Shown piece after piece: positions 1 through 9,084 of a stretch of DNA of 64,000 nucleotides. The notes beneath the pieces were generated by a model. That model did no database searches and had not been told where the DNA came from. It worked only from the letters and a program-made list of their open reading frames with translations. Position numbers and translations under genes: made by a program. Every line of letters starts with the position of its first letter. Position 1 is the first letter of the stretch. Source of the DNA: JBEDUK01 sp963781595. GTDB taxonomy: Bacteria; Actinomycetota; UBA4738. The stretch spans positions 1,674,001-1,738,000 of the forward strand of contig CAWAGG010000006.1 in assembly GCA_963781595.1 (NCBI GenBank). The letters run 5' to 3'.

Positions 1-65
1 CGTTATCGGCGTTCCCAAGCCATTTCCGCAGGTCACGTCCCTGCCTGCCGTTCCGGTCGCTCCGA

Positions 66-90
66 CGGAAGAGAGGGGAATCGAACCCAC
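66..90 (-). other. tRNA 3'-end-like fragment
   Basis: Read on the minus strand this stretch ends in GGGTTCGATTCCC followed by CTCTTCCG, which looks like a tRNA T-arm and the 3' side of an acceptor stem. The matching 5' acceptor side (GGAAGAG) is absent in the next 150 bases and no anticodon arm can be built. The T-stem has one mismatch and no CCA is encoded. It may be a scar left by an element that integrated into a tRNA gene, or chance. The rest of bases 1-224 shows no gene. Confidence 0.25.
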
Positions 91-224
91 AGGCAGGCTC
101 GCACTCTCGAGGGGATCGCTCCGCACCGGCTCGTGATGACGCGTGAGCCCGACCGCTTGATCCTCGGTCAGGCGAACCAGTCTCAGGGTAGCGGCGCGCG
201 ACGCCACAGCTAGCGCGATCGGCG

Positions 225-1865
225 TCAGCCCCCGCCCTCGGGCGCCGGCGGGGCTCCGGGTTGGTGCCTCGGGATTCGCTTCGTGAAGAACAGCGATGTG
301 ACGCCGAGGAGGGCGAGCAAAGCGAGGGCCGAACGGAGCCCGTCCAACCGCGCCTGCTCGTTCACGTCGACGATGGCCTGGGTGGTCTTCTGGTCGACCC
401 CCGCATCCTTCAGCGCCGCCTCCAGCTGCGCGTCGGAGACGAAGGGCACGCCGCTCGCGAGCTGCACGCTCGCCTGGGAGCTGACCGACTTCGGCACGTC
501 CGGGTTCTGGGCTAGCCCGCTCAGGAACGAAGCGGTCAGCGCCGCGATCATGACTGAACCGGCCAGGGCCGTTCCTAGGGATGCGCCGAATTGCGTGGCC
601 GTGTTCTGGAGGCCGCCGACCTCGGGACTCTGCTCGTCGGGAACGGCCGACACGGTGACGCTCCCGAGCTGAGAGGCGAGGCCGCCCATCCCGAGTCCGA
701 TCAGCATCAACGGCACCGTCACGATGCTTGCGCTAGCACCGACATCCATGGCGCTGATCAGCACCACGATGCCGATCACGGTCGCGACCATCCCTATCTC
801 CACGACCCGTCGGGGCGATGCCTTCGGGAAGAATTTGGGCACGCCCGCCGCGGCGATCAGCATCGTCACCGACAGCGGGGTGATCTTGATCCCGGTGTCG
901 ATCGCCGACAGCCCGAGCGCGACCGACAGGTAGAGCGGGATCACGAAGAAGATGCCCATCATCACCAGGAACTGGAAGAAGAACATGATCATCCCGCCGG
1001 TCATCTGACGGTTGGCGAACAGCGCCGGGGTCACGAGCGGCTCGGCTCCAGCGGCCTCGAGCCGCCTGATGTGCAGCATGAACAGCCGCACGGATACGAG
1101 TCCACCGAGGATGAGCCAGAACACCGGCGACATGCCGAGCACGGAGGGCCCACCCTCGGCCGGCAGGAACCACCCCCACGTGGACGATTGCAGCACCCCG
1201 AACGCCACGAGGCCCATCCCGATCGCCCAGAGGATCGCGCCCAGCACGTCCAGATGAGAACGAACCTCCACCGGCGCGTCGGAGACGCGGCGGGAGAACA
1301 GGAAGATGCCGGCGCCGAGGAGCACCTCGCCCACGAACACCCATCGCCAGGACGCGTACGTCGTCGCGAGCCCGCCGATGAGCGGTCCGACGGCGATCGC
1401 GATCGCCGCGGACGCGCCGACCAGACCGTAGGCGCGAGGACGCCCCTCCCGCGGAAAGTTGCCGGCCACGAGCGCGACGATGGCCGGCATGATGAGCGCC
1501 GCGCCGATGCCTTCGAGGAGCGACCAACCGAACAGCAACACCGCGAGGTTCGGCGCGAGGGCCGTCGTCAACGACCCGGTGCAGTAGATGACCAAACCGA
1601 TCGTGAACGCGCGCTTCCGACCGATGATCGATCCGATCTTCCCGCCGGTCACCATCAGCATGGCCATGATCAGCGTGTACAGGACGATGGCGCTCTGGAT
1701 ACCAGTGACCGTCGTGTTGATGTCGTTGGCGACGGTCGCGATGGAAACGTTCATGACCGAAGTGTCGAGCGCCATCAGGAACTGGCCCGCACACAGCGTC
1801 AATAGGACGACGCCGGCTCCCCGCGCGGTCCGCGGCTCTGCCATCAGGCTCTGCTCCTGGCTCAT
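225..1865 (-). CDS. MFS transporter, DHA2 (14-TM drug:H+ antiporter) family
   Basis: About 546 residues, normal for a 14-helix DHA2 exporter. The N-terminus has the family motif region LMALDTSVMNVSIATV, followed by GRKRAF in the first cytoplasmic loop and the antiporter-type stretch VGPLIGGLATTYASWRWVF. It would export a toxic or signalling compound across the inner membrane in exchange for protons; the substrate is unknown. I chose ATG at 1863-1865; MAEPR at 1844 is an alternative. The open frame continues upstream to 2117, but that part is Arg/Pro-rich and unlike the family. It is divergent from the LuxR/MalT-type regulator at 2058, a plausible controller. The gene at 19250-20881 is a close paralogue. 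Confidence 0.9.
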   Translation of the reverse strand: MSQEQSLMAEPRTARGAGVVLLTLCAGQFLMALDTSVMNVSIATVANDINTTVTGIQSAIVLYTLIMAMLMVTGGKIGSIIGRKRAFTIGLVIYCTGSLTTALAPNLAVLLFGWSLLEGIGAALIMPAIVALVAGNFPREGRPRAYGLVGASAAIAIAVGPLIGGLATTYASWRWVFVGEVLLGAGIFLFSRRVSDAPVEVRSHLDVLGAILWAIGMGLVAFGVLQSSTWGWFLPAEGGPSVLGMSPVFWLILGGLVSVRLFMLHIRRLEAAGAEPLVTPALFANRQMTGGMIMFFFQFLVMMGIFFVIPLYLSVALGLSAIDTGIKITPLSVTMLIAAAGVPKFFPKASPRRVVEIGMVATVIGIVVLISAMDVGASASIVTVPLMLIGLGMGGLASQLGSVTVSAVPDEQSPEVGGLQNTATQFGASLGTALAGSVMIAALTASFLSGLAQNPDVPKSVSSQASVQLASGVPFVSDAQLEAALKDAGVDQKTTQAIVDVNEQARLDGLRSALALLALLGVTSLFFTKRIPRHQPGAPPAPEGGG

Positions 1866-1955
1866 GGGTCTTCGAGTCCGCGACCGACTCGTGGCCTCGT
1901 CTCCGCTTCGCGCGTCGACGCTACGGGGTCGGCCCGGCCGGGGCCTCATGCGTTC

Positions 1956-1963
1956 CGGGTGAA
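1956..1963 (-). promoter_or_regulatory. Possible half-site of the CMD upstream element
   Basis: The minus strand reads TTCACCCG here, the first eight bases of the palindromic element found at 4345 upstream of the CMD-like gene. It lies in the intergenic region between the divergent DHA2 exporter and the MalT-like regulator. An eight-base match may be chance. Confidence 0.2.
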
Positions 1964-2045
1964 TCCGCCAAATTAGGGACGGTTTCGGGGACCGCATCCG
2001 CCCGGTCGGGTCGAGGCCGCCCCAGCGCTCGCGGCAGCCAGCCGG

Positions 2046-2051
2046 TAGCAT
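2046..2051 (+). promoter_or_regulatory. Leaderless -10 box TAGCAT
   Basis: TAGCAT lies 6 bases before the ATG at 2058 and there is no Shine-Dalgarno sequence. This is the arrangement of a leaderless transcript that starts at or next to the initiation codon. Confidence 0.5.
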
Positions 2052-2057
2052 CCTCGG

Positions 2058-4328
2058 ATGAGCATCGCGTCTGCGCGCGGGCCGAAGAGAGGTCGTGTCG
2101 TCACGCCGGGAAGACACGCACCGACACCACCCGGTGCGGCCCCACGAGCCACCTCGTCCATCCGGCCGGAGATCGTCCCGCGCGAGCGGCTCCTGACCCA
2201 GATCGAGACGTCAGGCGCGGACGTGATCGCGATCACCGCCGGGGCAGGCTACGGGAAGACGACGCTGCTGAAGGCGTTCGCGCGGCGCGATCATCGGCCC
2301 ATCGCCTGGCTCTCGCTCGATGCGCAAGACGAGGATCCGGCGGTGCTGCTCGCGGACCTCGCGCTCGCCTTCGACCGCATCCATCCCATCGAGCGTGCAT
2401 TGCTGCAACGGCTGACGAACTCGGGCTCTCCGGGCCTGACTGCACGGATGCGGGCGCTGACGAGACTCGTCGATGCGTTCGGCGAGCCGGTCGTCGTCGT
2501 GCTGGACGACGTCCAGGTGCTCAGGAGCTACGAAGTGCTGGACATGATCTCGACGATGATCGAGCACATCCCCGTCGGCTCGACGGCCGCGCTCGCGTCC
2601 CGAGCGACCCCGGACCTGCACCTGCCGAGGCTGCGGGCCGCCGGTCGGCTCTTCGAGTTGGGCGCTCGGGACCTCGCGATGGATCCCGCTGAGACGGCTG
2701 CCATGGTCCAAGCGGTCCATCTGGATCTTCCCGAGGACGTCGTCTCGCTGATCGGACGTCGAACGGAAGGATGGCCGGTTGCGGTCTACCTCGCGACCCT
2801 TTCGATCCGCAACCAATCGGACCCGATCGCGGCGGCCGCCAGGTTCAGCGGGGACGACCGTCTGATCGCCCACTACGTAGACGACGAGCTCCTGAGTGGC
2901 CTGCCGAAGCGCGCGCTGCGGTTCTTGACGAGGACCTCGATCCTTGACCAGCTCACGCCCTCACTCTGCGACGCGGTAGTTGGCATGAGAGGTTCGGCGA
3001 CGCTCCTCGCGGAGCTCGCGCGAACGAACGCGTTCGTGGTCCCCGTCGTCGATCACCCCGATCGGTACCGCTACCACCAACTCCTTCGCGACGTGCTGCT
3101 CGCGCACCTCCGACGCACCGAGCCGGACCGGGTGCCCGATCTGTACCGGCGCGCCGCGGAGTGGTCCGAGGCGAACGGCATGACCGACGACGCGGTCGGC
3201 TACGCGCAGGGCGGCGGTCACGCGAACGAGGCCGCCCGGCTCGTCTGCTCGGTCGCGCGCCGCTATCTGAGCACGGGACGCTTCCACACCCTGCGGATGT
3301 GGCTCGCGTGGTTCGACGATGCGACGTTGCGTGCGTACCCGCCACTCGCGGTTGCCACGGCCTGGTACCACGCCATCACCGGGGACCAGGAGCCCGTCTA
3401 TTGGCTGCGCATGGCGGAGGCCGCCTCGTTCGATGACTCGATGCCCGATGGAACCGTGTCGTTCCCGTCGGCCGTCGCGTTGCTCCGGGCCGCCCTCTGC
3501 CTGGACGGTCCGCGTCGGATGGATGCGGACGTCGACCTGTCCGCCGACCTGGGCATCCGTTCGAGCGATTGGCGGGTGATGCACCACCTGCTCGCCGGCG
3601 AGGCGGCCCTCCTCCTCGGCGACACGGAGCGTGCGCGAGCGATCTTCCGCGAAGCGGCGGAGTTCGCCGGGCCCGACCAACCGGGTGCCCATGTGATGGT
3701 GCTCAGCGAGCTCGCGGCACTGGCGGCGGACGCCCACGACTGGGACGAAGCGAGCCGGCGGATCAGCCAGGCCAGGTCGATCGCAGCGTCGAGGGGCTTC
3801 GGCGACATGATCGTCCAGCCCCTCATGTTCGCGGTGTCGGCCATCGTCCTTGCGCGACAGGGTCAAGCCGATCTGGCACGACAGGCGCTCATCGAGGCGC
3901 AGAAGCTACGAGCAACCTCATCCACGGCGTTCCCGTGGGTCAGCATCCGCAGCAGGCTGGCGATGGCCCGCGCCTATCTCGCTTTGTCCGACGTCGAGGG
4001 TGCGCGTACCGTGCTGGCAGAGGCGCGTGACATCCAGGCACGCCGGCAGGACATCGGCACCCTCGCTGATCATCTGGATGAGCTGCAGGGCGAGATACGA
4101 ACGATGCGCGCAGTGGGGAGGTTGGGACCGACGTCCCTGTCGGCCGCGGAGCTCAGGGTCCTCACCCTCCTGCCGACCCGCTTGTCGTTCTGGCAGATCG
4201 GAGAGCGGCTCTTCGTGTCGAACAACACGGTGAAGTCGCACGCGATGTCGATCTACCGCAAGCTCGGCGTCTCGAGCAGGTCGGAGGCCGTCGACCGCGC
4301 GGCCGAGCTCGGGCTGCTCGACCTCTAG
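2058..4328 (+). CDS. LuxR-family transcriptional regulator, MalT/LAL-type ATPase
   Basis: A 756-residue STAND-type regulator. A P-loop (GAGYGKTT, residues 62-69) and a Walker B strand (VVVLDDVQ, near 145-152) form the N-terminal NTPase, a long helical TPR-like middle would sense an effector, and the C-terminus (about 690-756) is a LuxR helix-turn-helix with SNNTVKSHAMSIYRKLGV. The size and order match the MalT/LAL class, which activates transcription after ATP and ligand binding. The ATG at 2058 is preceded by a TANNNT box at 6 bases. It lies divergent from an exporter and upstream of the CMD/lipoprotein/DUF1269 run, which it may control; this is inference. Confidence 0.9.
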   Translation: MSIASARGPKRGRVVTPGRHAPTPPGAAPRATSSIRPEIVPRERLLTQIETSGADVIAITAGAGYGKTTLLKAFARRDHRPIAWLSLDAQDEDPAVLLADLALAFDRIHPIERALLQRLTNSGSPGLTARMRALTRLVDAFGEPVVVVLDDVQVLRSYEVLDMISTMIEHIPVGSTAALASRATPDLHLPRLRAAGRLFELGARDLAMDPAETAAMVQAVHLDLPEDVVSLIGRRTEGWPVAVYLATLSIRNQSDPIAAAARFSGDDRLIAHYVDDELLSGLPKRALRFLTRTSILDQLTPSLCDAVVGMRGSATLLAELARTNAFVVPVVDHPDRYRYHQLLRDVLLAHLRRTEPDRVPDLYRRAAEWSEANGMTDDAVGYAQGGGHANEAARLVCSVARRYLSTGRFHTLRMWLAWFDDATLRAYPPLAVATAWYHAITGDQEPVYWLRMAEAASFDDSMPDGTVSFPSAVALLRAALCLDGPRRMDADVDLSADLGIRSSDWRVMHHLLAGEAALLLGDTERARAIFREAAEFAGPDQPGAHVMVLSELAALAADAHDWDEASRRISQARSIAASRGFGDMIVQPLMFAVSAIVLARQGQADLARQALIEAQKLRATSSTAFPWVSIRSRLAMARAYLALSDVEGARTVLAEARDIQARRQDIGTLADHLDELQGEIRTMRAVGRLGPTSLSAAELRVLTLLPTRLSFWQIGERLFVSNNTVKSHAMSIYRKLGVSSRSEAVDRAAELGLLDL

Positions 4329-4344
4329 CTCGGACGATCCGACC

Positions 4345-4364
4345 TTCACCCGCTGCGGGTGATG
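4345..4364 (+). promoter_or_regulatory. Palindromic upstream element, copy 1
   Basis: The core CACCCGC-T-GCGGGTG is a perfect 7-bp inverted repeat around one base, flanked by TT and ATG. A nearly identical 20-mer (18 of 20) lies at 5350-5369 before the second CMD-like gene. This looks like a shared operator or activator site, possibly for the LuxR-type protein encoded just upstream. It could also form an RNA hairpin. Confidence 0.55.
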
Positions 4365-4426
4365 TATGAGGGGTCGGCACGCGCTTGGATGGAGCGGTGG
4401 AACGTCGCACCGAACGGACGCGACCG

Positions 4427-4789
4427 ATGCGGTCCTACGAATGGACCCTGACGAAGCTCGCGCTCAACGATGACGACCTGATCTCGAGCCTCACCGCATC
4501 TGACGAGGCGAACCTCGCGACGTCAGGCTTGGACCCACCTGCGCAAGCATTGGTTCGGATCGGCGCGCTGCTCGCATCCGACGCGGCCTCGGCGTCGTAC
4601 GCCGCGGTCGTGAGGCTCGCGGAGCGTGCGGGGGTGTCGGCGCAGGAGATCGTTGGGGTCCTCGTCGCAGTGGCCCCATACATCGGGATAGCGCGGACCG
4701 TCTCGGCGGCGCCCGAGCTCGCGCTGGCGTTGGGCTTCGATGTGGACGACGTCATCGAGCGGGACCGAGATACATCCGACCGAGCGTAG
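4427..4789 (+). CDS. AhpD/carboxymuconolactone-decarboxylase-like small protein
   Basis: About 120 residues from the ATG at 4427. A TTG at 4385 would add 14 residues, and neither start has a good ribosome site. The body (LVRIGALLASDAASASYAAVV, then a helix pair ending VAVAPYIGIARTVSAAPELA) has the all-helical CMD/AhpD pattern. The protein has no cysteine, so it cannot do the CxxC peroxidase chemistry of AhpD. It is clearly homologous to the protein at 5441-5779 and both carry the same palindromic element upstream. The role is unknown; a small stress-related or scaffold protein is possible. Confidence 0.7.
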   Translation: MRSYEWTLTKLALNDDDLISSLTASDEANLATSGLDPPAQALVRIGALLASDAASASYAAVVRLAERAGVSAQEIVGVLVAVAPYIGIARTVSAAPELALALGFDVDDVIERDRDTSDRA

Positions 4790-4884
4790 ATCGGGGGCCG
4801 TCACGGAGTCCGAAGCAGAGCAGACCGCCTCACGTCATGCCGGAAGCCGGTCGGGACGGCACCAACAAGGAAGGAGTGATGAGG

Positions 4885-5298
4885 ATGACGACGGGGATGA
4901 CGTCACACCGAGCGAAGGGCGGAGGCCTCCTCACGCTCGTCCTGGTGGCGGCGATGCTCGGAGGCGCGTGCAGCAGCACGCCCCAGATCTGCAAGGACCT
5001 GAGCCAGCTCAGCAGCTCGGTCCAGGCCCTGACGGACGTGCACATCGGCAGCGGCTCGCTCAGCACGCTGCAGTCGAAGCTCTCGACCGTCCAGACGGAT
5101 CTCACGGCCGTCAAGCAGAGCGCCGATCAAGCGATCGGACCTCAGGTCAGCGCGATGGACGCCGCCGTGCAGACCCTCAAGCAGGCGATCCAGGCGGCGG
5201 TCGCATCCCCGAGCGCAGCCACGATCTCAGCGGTCGCGACCGCGGCGAAGGCCACCGAGACGGCGTTCGCGCTGAAAGCCGCCAAGCCCGACTGTTAG
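4885..5298 (+). CDS. Small helical lipoprotein
   Basis: An N-terminal signal with a hydrophobic run (LLTLVLVAAMLGGAC) ends in a lipobox-like LGGAC, so a mature lipoprotein of roughly 110 residues outside the membrane is expected. The mature part is Ala/Ser/Gln-rich with heptad-like spacing (LSTLQSKLSTVQTDLTAV) and probably forms a helical bundle or coiled coil. AAGGAG at 4871-4876 lies 8 bases before the ATG at 4885, which decides the start over the ATG at 4879. It sits between the two CMD-like genes. I do not recognise a named family. Confidence 0.75.
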   Translation: MTTGMTSHRAKGGGLLTLVLVAAMLGGACSSTPQICKDLSQLSSSVQALTDVHIGSGSLSTLQSKLSTVQTDLTAVKQSADQAIGPQVSAMDAAVQTLKQAIQAAVASPSAATISAVATAAKATETAFALKAAKPDC

Positions 5299-5349
5299 CG
5301 CGGTGGGCGTGGGATCGGACGAGAGCGGTTGGCGATCGAGGTCGAGACA

Positions 5350-5369
5350 TTCACCTGTTGCGGGTGATG
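5350..5369 (+). promoter_or_regulatory. Palindromic upstream element, copy 2
   Basis: TTCACCTGTTGCGGGTGATG differs at only two positions from the element at 4345-4364. It lies 71 bases upstream of the ATG at 5441, against 62 bases from the first copy to the ATG at 4427. Similar sequence, spacing and downstream gene type argue for a shared regulatory role. Confidence 0.55.
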
Positions 5370-5440
5370 CGGCCTTCCACGACCGGTGGGAGCTTTCGGG
5401 TCGAAGGCTCATGCAGGAGCCCTGGCGATAGGAGGACAGG

Positions 5441-5779
5441 ATGGCGGAGAGACCGGTTCTCGACCTTCTCGCGAAGATGACGGAGGACTCCGTCGAGGTG
5501 TCGAGCCTCGACGCGCAGACCCTCGTGCTGGCGAGGATCGCCGCGCTGATCGCGGTCGACGCCCCATCGGCTTCGTACCTGTTGAACCTGGGCGTCGGGT
5601 CAGAGCTGGGGATCGACGAGGAGATGGTCCGTGGCGTTCTCGCCGCGGTCGCCCCGATCGTGGGGACGCCGCGCGTCGTCGCCGCGGCGGCCAACATCCT
5701 CACCGCACTCGGGCTCGCGATCGAGGTGGCCGAGCTCGAGGATGAGATGGAGGCTGAGGAGGCAGCCGACGAGGAGTGA
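5441..5779 (+). CDS. AhpD/CMD-like small protein, paralogue
   Basis: A 112-residue protein with GGAGGA 4 bases before its ATG. The region LARIAALIAVDAPSASYLL through GVLAAVAPIVGTPRVVAAA aligns with the protein at 4427-4789 along its whole helical core. It also lacks cysteine, so redox chemistry is unlikely. The C-terminal tail is very acidic (EDEMEAEEAADEE). Its position between a lipoprotein and a DUF1269 protein suggests a common stress or envelope programme, but the function is unknown. Confidence 0.75.
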   Translation: MAERPVLDLLAKMTEDSVEVSSLDAQTLVLARIAALIAVDAPSASYLLNLGVGSELGIDEEMVRGVLAAVAPIVGTPRVVAAAANILTALGLAIEVAELEDEMEAEEAADEE

Positions 5780-5893
5780 TCCCGGTCGGGCGACGATCGC
5801 CGAGACGAGCCGATCGGTCGTACGGACATCCGAAGGACCGAGCCGCGGTCCTGCTGATCAGCGGCCATGTGACGAAGAGCGAAGGAGGCAGCG

Positions 5894-6403
5894 ATGAGCG
5901 AGAAGGACATGCTGTTGGTACTCGGAGCGTCCTATGAGAGCGTTGCGGACGCCGAGGCCGACTACGAGGCCGTGAAGGCGCTGTATTACGAGGCCGGGGT
6001 GGGGCATTCGTTCGACGCCGCGGTCCTCGAGCGCGGAGCCGACGGCAAAGTGAACGTCGACAAGAAGCATGAGCAGTCCACACGCCACGGCGCCTGGGAA
6101 GGTCTGGCGATCGGCGCCCTGGCAGCGATCCTGCCCGGGATCGGCCTGGGCGTCGGCGCCGCGGTCGGCGCGGGGATCGGGGCCGTGACTGGCCACATCA
6201 AGGGGGGCATGAGCGATAGCGATCTCAAGCAGCTGGGCGAAGTGCTGGGCACGGGCCAGGCGGGTCTGATCGTGCTGTACGCCACGAACATGGCCGACCA
6301 GGTCGCCGCCAGCATCAAGGCACAGAACCGGTTCGTCTCGAAGGAGATCGACGCGAACGCCGACGAGTTGGCCAAGCAGATCAAGGCTTCTGAAGGAGCC
6401 TAG
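5894..6403 (+). CDS. DUF1269-family protein
   Basis: A 169-residue protein with GAAGGAGG before the ATG. It begins with an alpha/beta segment (MLLVLGASYESVADAEADY) followed by a glycine/alanine-rich hydrophobic hairpin (LPGIGLGVGAAVGAGIGAV) and a C-terminal helix with Lys and Glu. That layout matches DUF1269 proteins, many of which are annotated as membrane or stress-related proteins of unknown function. It follows the CMD-like and lipoprotein genes on the same strand. Confidence 0.8.
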   Translation: MSEKDMLLVLGASYESVADAEADYEAVKALYYEAGVGHSFDAAVLERGADGKVNVDKKHEQSTRHGAWEGLAIGALAAILPGIGLGVGAAVGAGIGAVTGHIKGGMSDSDLKQLGEVLGTGQAGLIVLYATNMADQVAASIKAQNRFVSKEIDANADELAKQIKASEGA

Positions 6404-6668
6404 TCGTCCCCGGATCGGGCCGAAGGGCCGACGAGCGCGTCTGAACCCAGTCGCGTTCGTCGCCGATGACGTCCTCGACCAGCGTGCTGTCATCGGCGCG
6501 ACGCCAAGCGGCCACGAGCGTCGTCGCACGGGCCCGAGGCGACTCAGTTGAGGTTCGACCCTCACGAAGGGTGGACCGAGAGATGGCGGTCGGTCACGGA
6601 CACCACCTGCCAGCCATGGGCCTGAGAACCGTCGGAGACCGTTCGAACGTACCGCGAGGAGGCAACCG

Positions 6669-8186
6669 ATGAGCACGATGCACGACGATTCCGGCGCGAG
6701 GGGCATCGCGCGATCGAGGGGCGGTGCCCGTCCCACGCCAAGGGCCGCGGTGCCACCGTCGCTCAACTCGCAGCTCGCCTTCGCCAGGAAGCTCGCGCAC
6801 CTCACGCCCGAGGAGCGCGTCGCACGCGGTAAGGCCGCGCGCAACGAGGTCTCGCGTACGTCCCACGGAACCTGGGAGCCTGCGCCCGGACGGCCGGACC
6901 CGATCGCGCTGCTCGACGAGCAGGCCGTGACCCGGGTGCCGGAGCTGGTGCCGATCCGCTACGGACGCATGATGGTCTCGCCGTTCACCTTCTACCGGGG
7001 GGCGGCGCTGATCATGGCCGCGGACCTGGCGGCGACCCCACGCTCGGGCCTGAACGTCCAGCTCTGCGGCGACGCGCACCTGTCGAACTTCGGCGTGTTC
7101 GCCTCGCCCGAGCGTCAGATGCTGTTCGACATCAACGACTTCGACGAGACGAACCCGGGTCCGTGGGAGTGGGACGTCAAGCGCCTGGCGGCGAGCTTCG
7201 AGATCGCCGGGCGCGACCGCGGGTACGCCGCCGCCGACCGGCGCGCGATCGTGACGGCGGGCGTGAGGGAGTACCGGCAGCGGATGCGCCAGGCCGCGGC
7301 CGCGCACAACCTCGAGGTGTGGTACGCGCACGTCGAGATCGGCAAGCTGATGGACCAGCTCAAGGCCACCGCCGGCAAGCAACAGATCAAGGTCACCCAA
7401 GCGAACCTCGCGAAAGCCCGCACGCGCGACAGCATGCAGGCGTTCTCGAAGATGACGACCATGGTGGACGGCAATCGCCGGATCATCGGCGACCCGCCGC
7501 TGATCACGCCGATCGATGACCTGATGCCGCCCGGGACCGAAAGGGAAGCCACGATCGGTCAGCTCCGAGACATCATCCGCGCCTATCGGCGCACCCTGGA
7601 GACGGATCGCAGGCACCTCTTGGAGGGCTTCCACCTCGTCGACGTGGCTCGCAAGGTCGTCGGCGTCGGCAGCGTCGGGACCCGCGCTTGGATCCTGCTC
7701 CTGATGGGTCGCGACGACCAGGATCCGCTGTTCCTGCAGGCCAAGGAGGCTGAGGCTTCGGTGCTCGAGCGCTTCGTCGGCAGGAGCGCGTACCCGAACC
7801 ACGGTCAGCGAGTCGTCGCGGGGCAGCGGCTCATGCAGACGGCGAGCGACATCTTCCTGGGCTGGCAGCGCGTCACCGGGATCGACGGCAAGGTCCGCGA
7901 CTTCTACGTCCGCCAGCTCCGCGACTGGAAGGGCTCGGCGAACGTCGATGTCATGGTCGTGCCGGGGATGACGCTCTACGCGCGCATCTGCGGCGCGACG
8001 CTCGCCCGCGCGCACGCCCGCTCCGGCGACCGGATCGCGATCGCGTCGTACCTGGGCAAGACCGACGCGTTCGACCGTGCGATCGCCGACTTCTCGAGGG
8101 CGTACGCCGACCAGAACGAGAAGGACTACCAGGCCTTGGTGGACGCCGTGCAGTCGGGCCGGATCACGGCGCAGACCGGGCTCTAG
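6669..8186 (+). CDS. DUF2252 domain-containing protein
   Basis: A 505-residue protein with recognisable DUF2252 signatures: RYGRMMVSPFTFYRGAA near residue 100, then LCGDAHLSNFGVFASPE and DINDFDETNPGPWEWDVKRL. The GDAHLSNF and DINDFDE motifs resemble the catalytic and metal-binding loops of aminoglycoside-phosphotransferase/kinase folds, so a kinase-like activity is possible but untested. A GAGGA ribosome site lies before the ATG. About 265 bases upstream (6404-6668) hold no gene I can support. Confidence 0.85.
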   Translation: MSTMHDDSGARGIARSRGGARPTPRAAVPPSLNSQLAFARKLAHLTPEERVARGKAARNEVSRTSHGTWEPAPGRPDPIALLDEQAVTRVPELVPIRYGRMMVSPFTFYRGAALIMAADLAATPRSGLNVQLCGDAHLSNFGVFASPERQMLFDINDFDETNPGPWEWDVKRLAASFEIAGRDRGYAAADRRAIVTAGVREYRQRMRQAAAAHNLEVWYAHVEIGKLMDQLKATAGKQQIKVTQANLAKARTRDSMQAFSKMTTMVDGNRRIIGDPPLITPIDDLMPPGTEREATIGQLRDIIRAYRRTLETDRRHLLEGFHLVDVARKVVGVGSVGTRAWILLLMGRDDQDPLFLQAKEAEASVLERFVGRSAYPNHGQRVVAGQRLMQTASDIFLGWQRVTGIDGKVRDFYVRQLRDWKGSANVDVMVVPGMTLYARICGATLARAHARSGDRIAIASYLGKTDAFDRAIADFSRAYADQNEKDYQALVDAVQSGRITAQTGL

Positions 8187-8378
8187 GGGTCCGATCCGCT
8201 CGGACCGGCCTTCCCGTGGAGTGGAAGACCGGCTGGTCGGTCGCAGCGCCGCTGGATGCGTTGCGTCGATCAGTCGTTCGTGCATGCCATGGACCATGTG
8301 AGACCGACCTGGCAGGGCATCCCGGTCGTTCAACCGCGCGTCCGGCGTACCGGCCGATCGACGATAGGAGGGAGCCTC

Positions 8379-9014
8379 ATGTCGTCTGACGAACAACCCC
8401 CGGCGGGCCGCCGGTCATTCAGCAAGGGCCGGCTGGAGGCCTTCAGCGATGGCGTGTTCGCCATCGCCATCACCCTGCTCATCCTCGATCTCACGATCCA
8501 TCCGCCGGGCTCACCGCTGCACCAGCTGTACCGCGAATGGCCTTCCTATGTCGCGTACGTCATCAGCTTCCTCACGATCGGTGCGGCCTGGCTCGGCCAC
8601 ACCGCGCTGACCGATCGCCTGGAACGGGCGGACGCGGTCCTGCTCCGGCTCAACCTGCTCCTGTTGCTTATGGTGACCTTCCTGCCGTTCCCGACGCGCC
8701 TGGTCGGCGACGCGCTGCGCGAGGCCGACAGCGAACGCGTGTACATCACGCTGTACGGGCTCACGTTGATCGCGATCCGACTGATGGGGTCCGCGCTGGA
8801 CGCGTATGCCGCGCGCGAGCACCTTTACACATCGGATGCCAGCCCGAGCTCGCGTAGAGAAGGACGGAAGCTCCTGCCGGTCCTCGTCGGGTACGTGCTC
8901 GCGATCGTCATCGGGCTCGTCCTGCCCGTGGCGGCGGTCGCGCTGTACTTCGCGCTCGCCGTGTATCTGGTCGTGCCGTTCGGCGAGGTCGCCCGGCTGT
9001 TCCGACGCGCCTGA
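8379..9014 (+). CDS. TMEM175/DUF1211-family potassium channel-like membrane protein
   Basis: About 211 residues from the ATG at 8379, chosen because AGGAGGGA lies 6 bases upstream; a longer open frame from 8256 lacks such a site. The motif RLEAFSDGVFAIAITLLIL is the hallmark first helix of bacterial TMEM175 (the FSD sequence), followed by about five further hydrophobic helices. Bacterial members are tetrameric K+ channels with one six-helix repeat per subunit, and the length fits. It is the last gene before the IS110 element. Confidence 0.85.
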   Translation: MSSDEQPPAGRRSFSKGRLEAFSDGVFAIAITLLILDLTIHPPGSPLHQLYREWPSYVAYVISFLTIGAAWLGHTALTDRLERADAVLLRLNLLLLLMVTFLPFPTRLVGDALREADSERVYITLYGLTLIAIRLMGSALDAYAAREHLYTSDASPSSRREGRKLLPVLVGYVLAIVIGLVLPVAAVALYFALAVYLVVPFGEVARLFRRA

Positions 9015-9084
9015 AGGTCTGTCGAGCGCGATCGGGCGGCCGATCCGCCTGGGCCTGAGGCGGACGAGCTATGAGGTCATTCCA

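Noticed and set aside
66..165. A selenocysteine or serine tRNA gene
   Set aside because: The 5' acceptor half and the anticodon arm cannot be found, and the T-stem has a mismatch, so no complete tRNA is supported.
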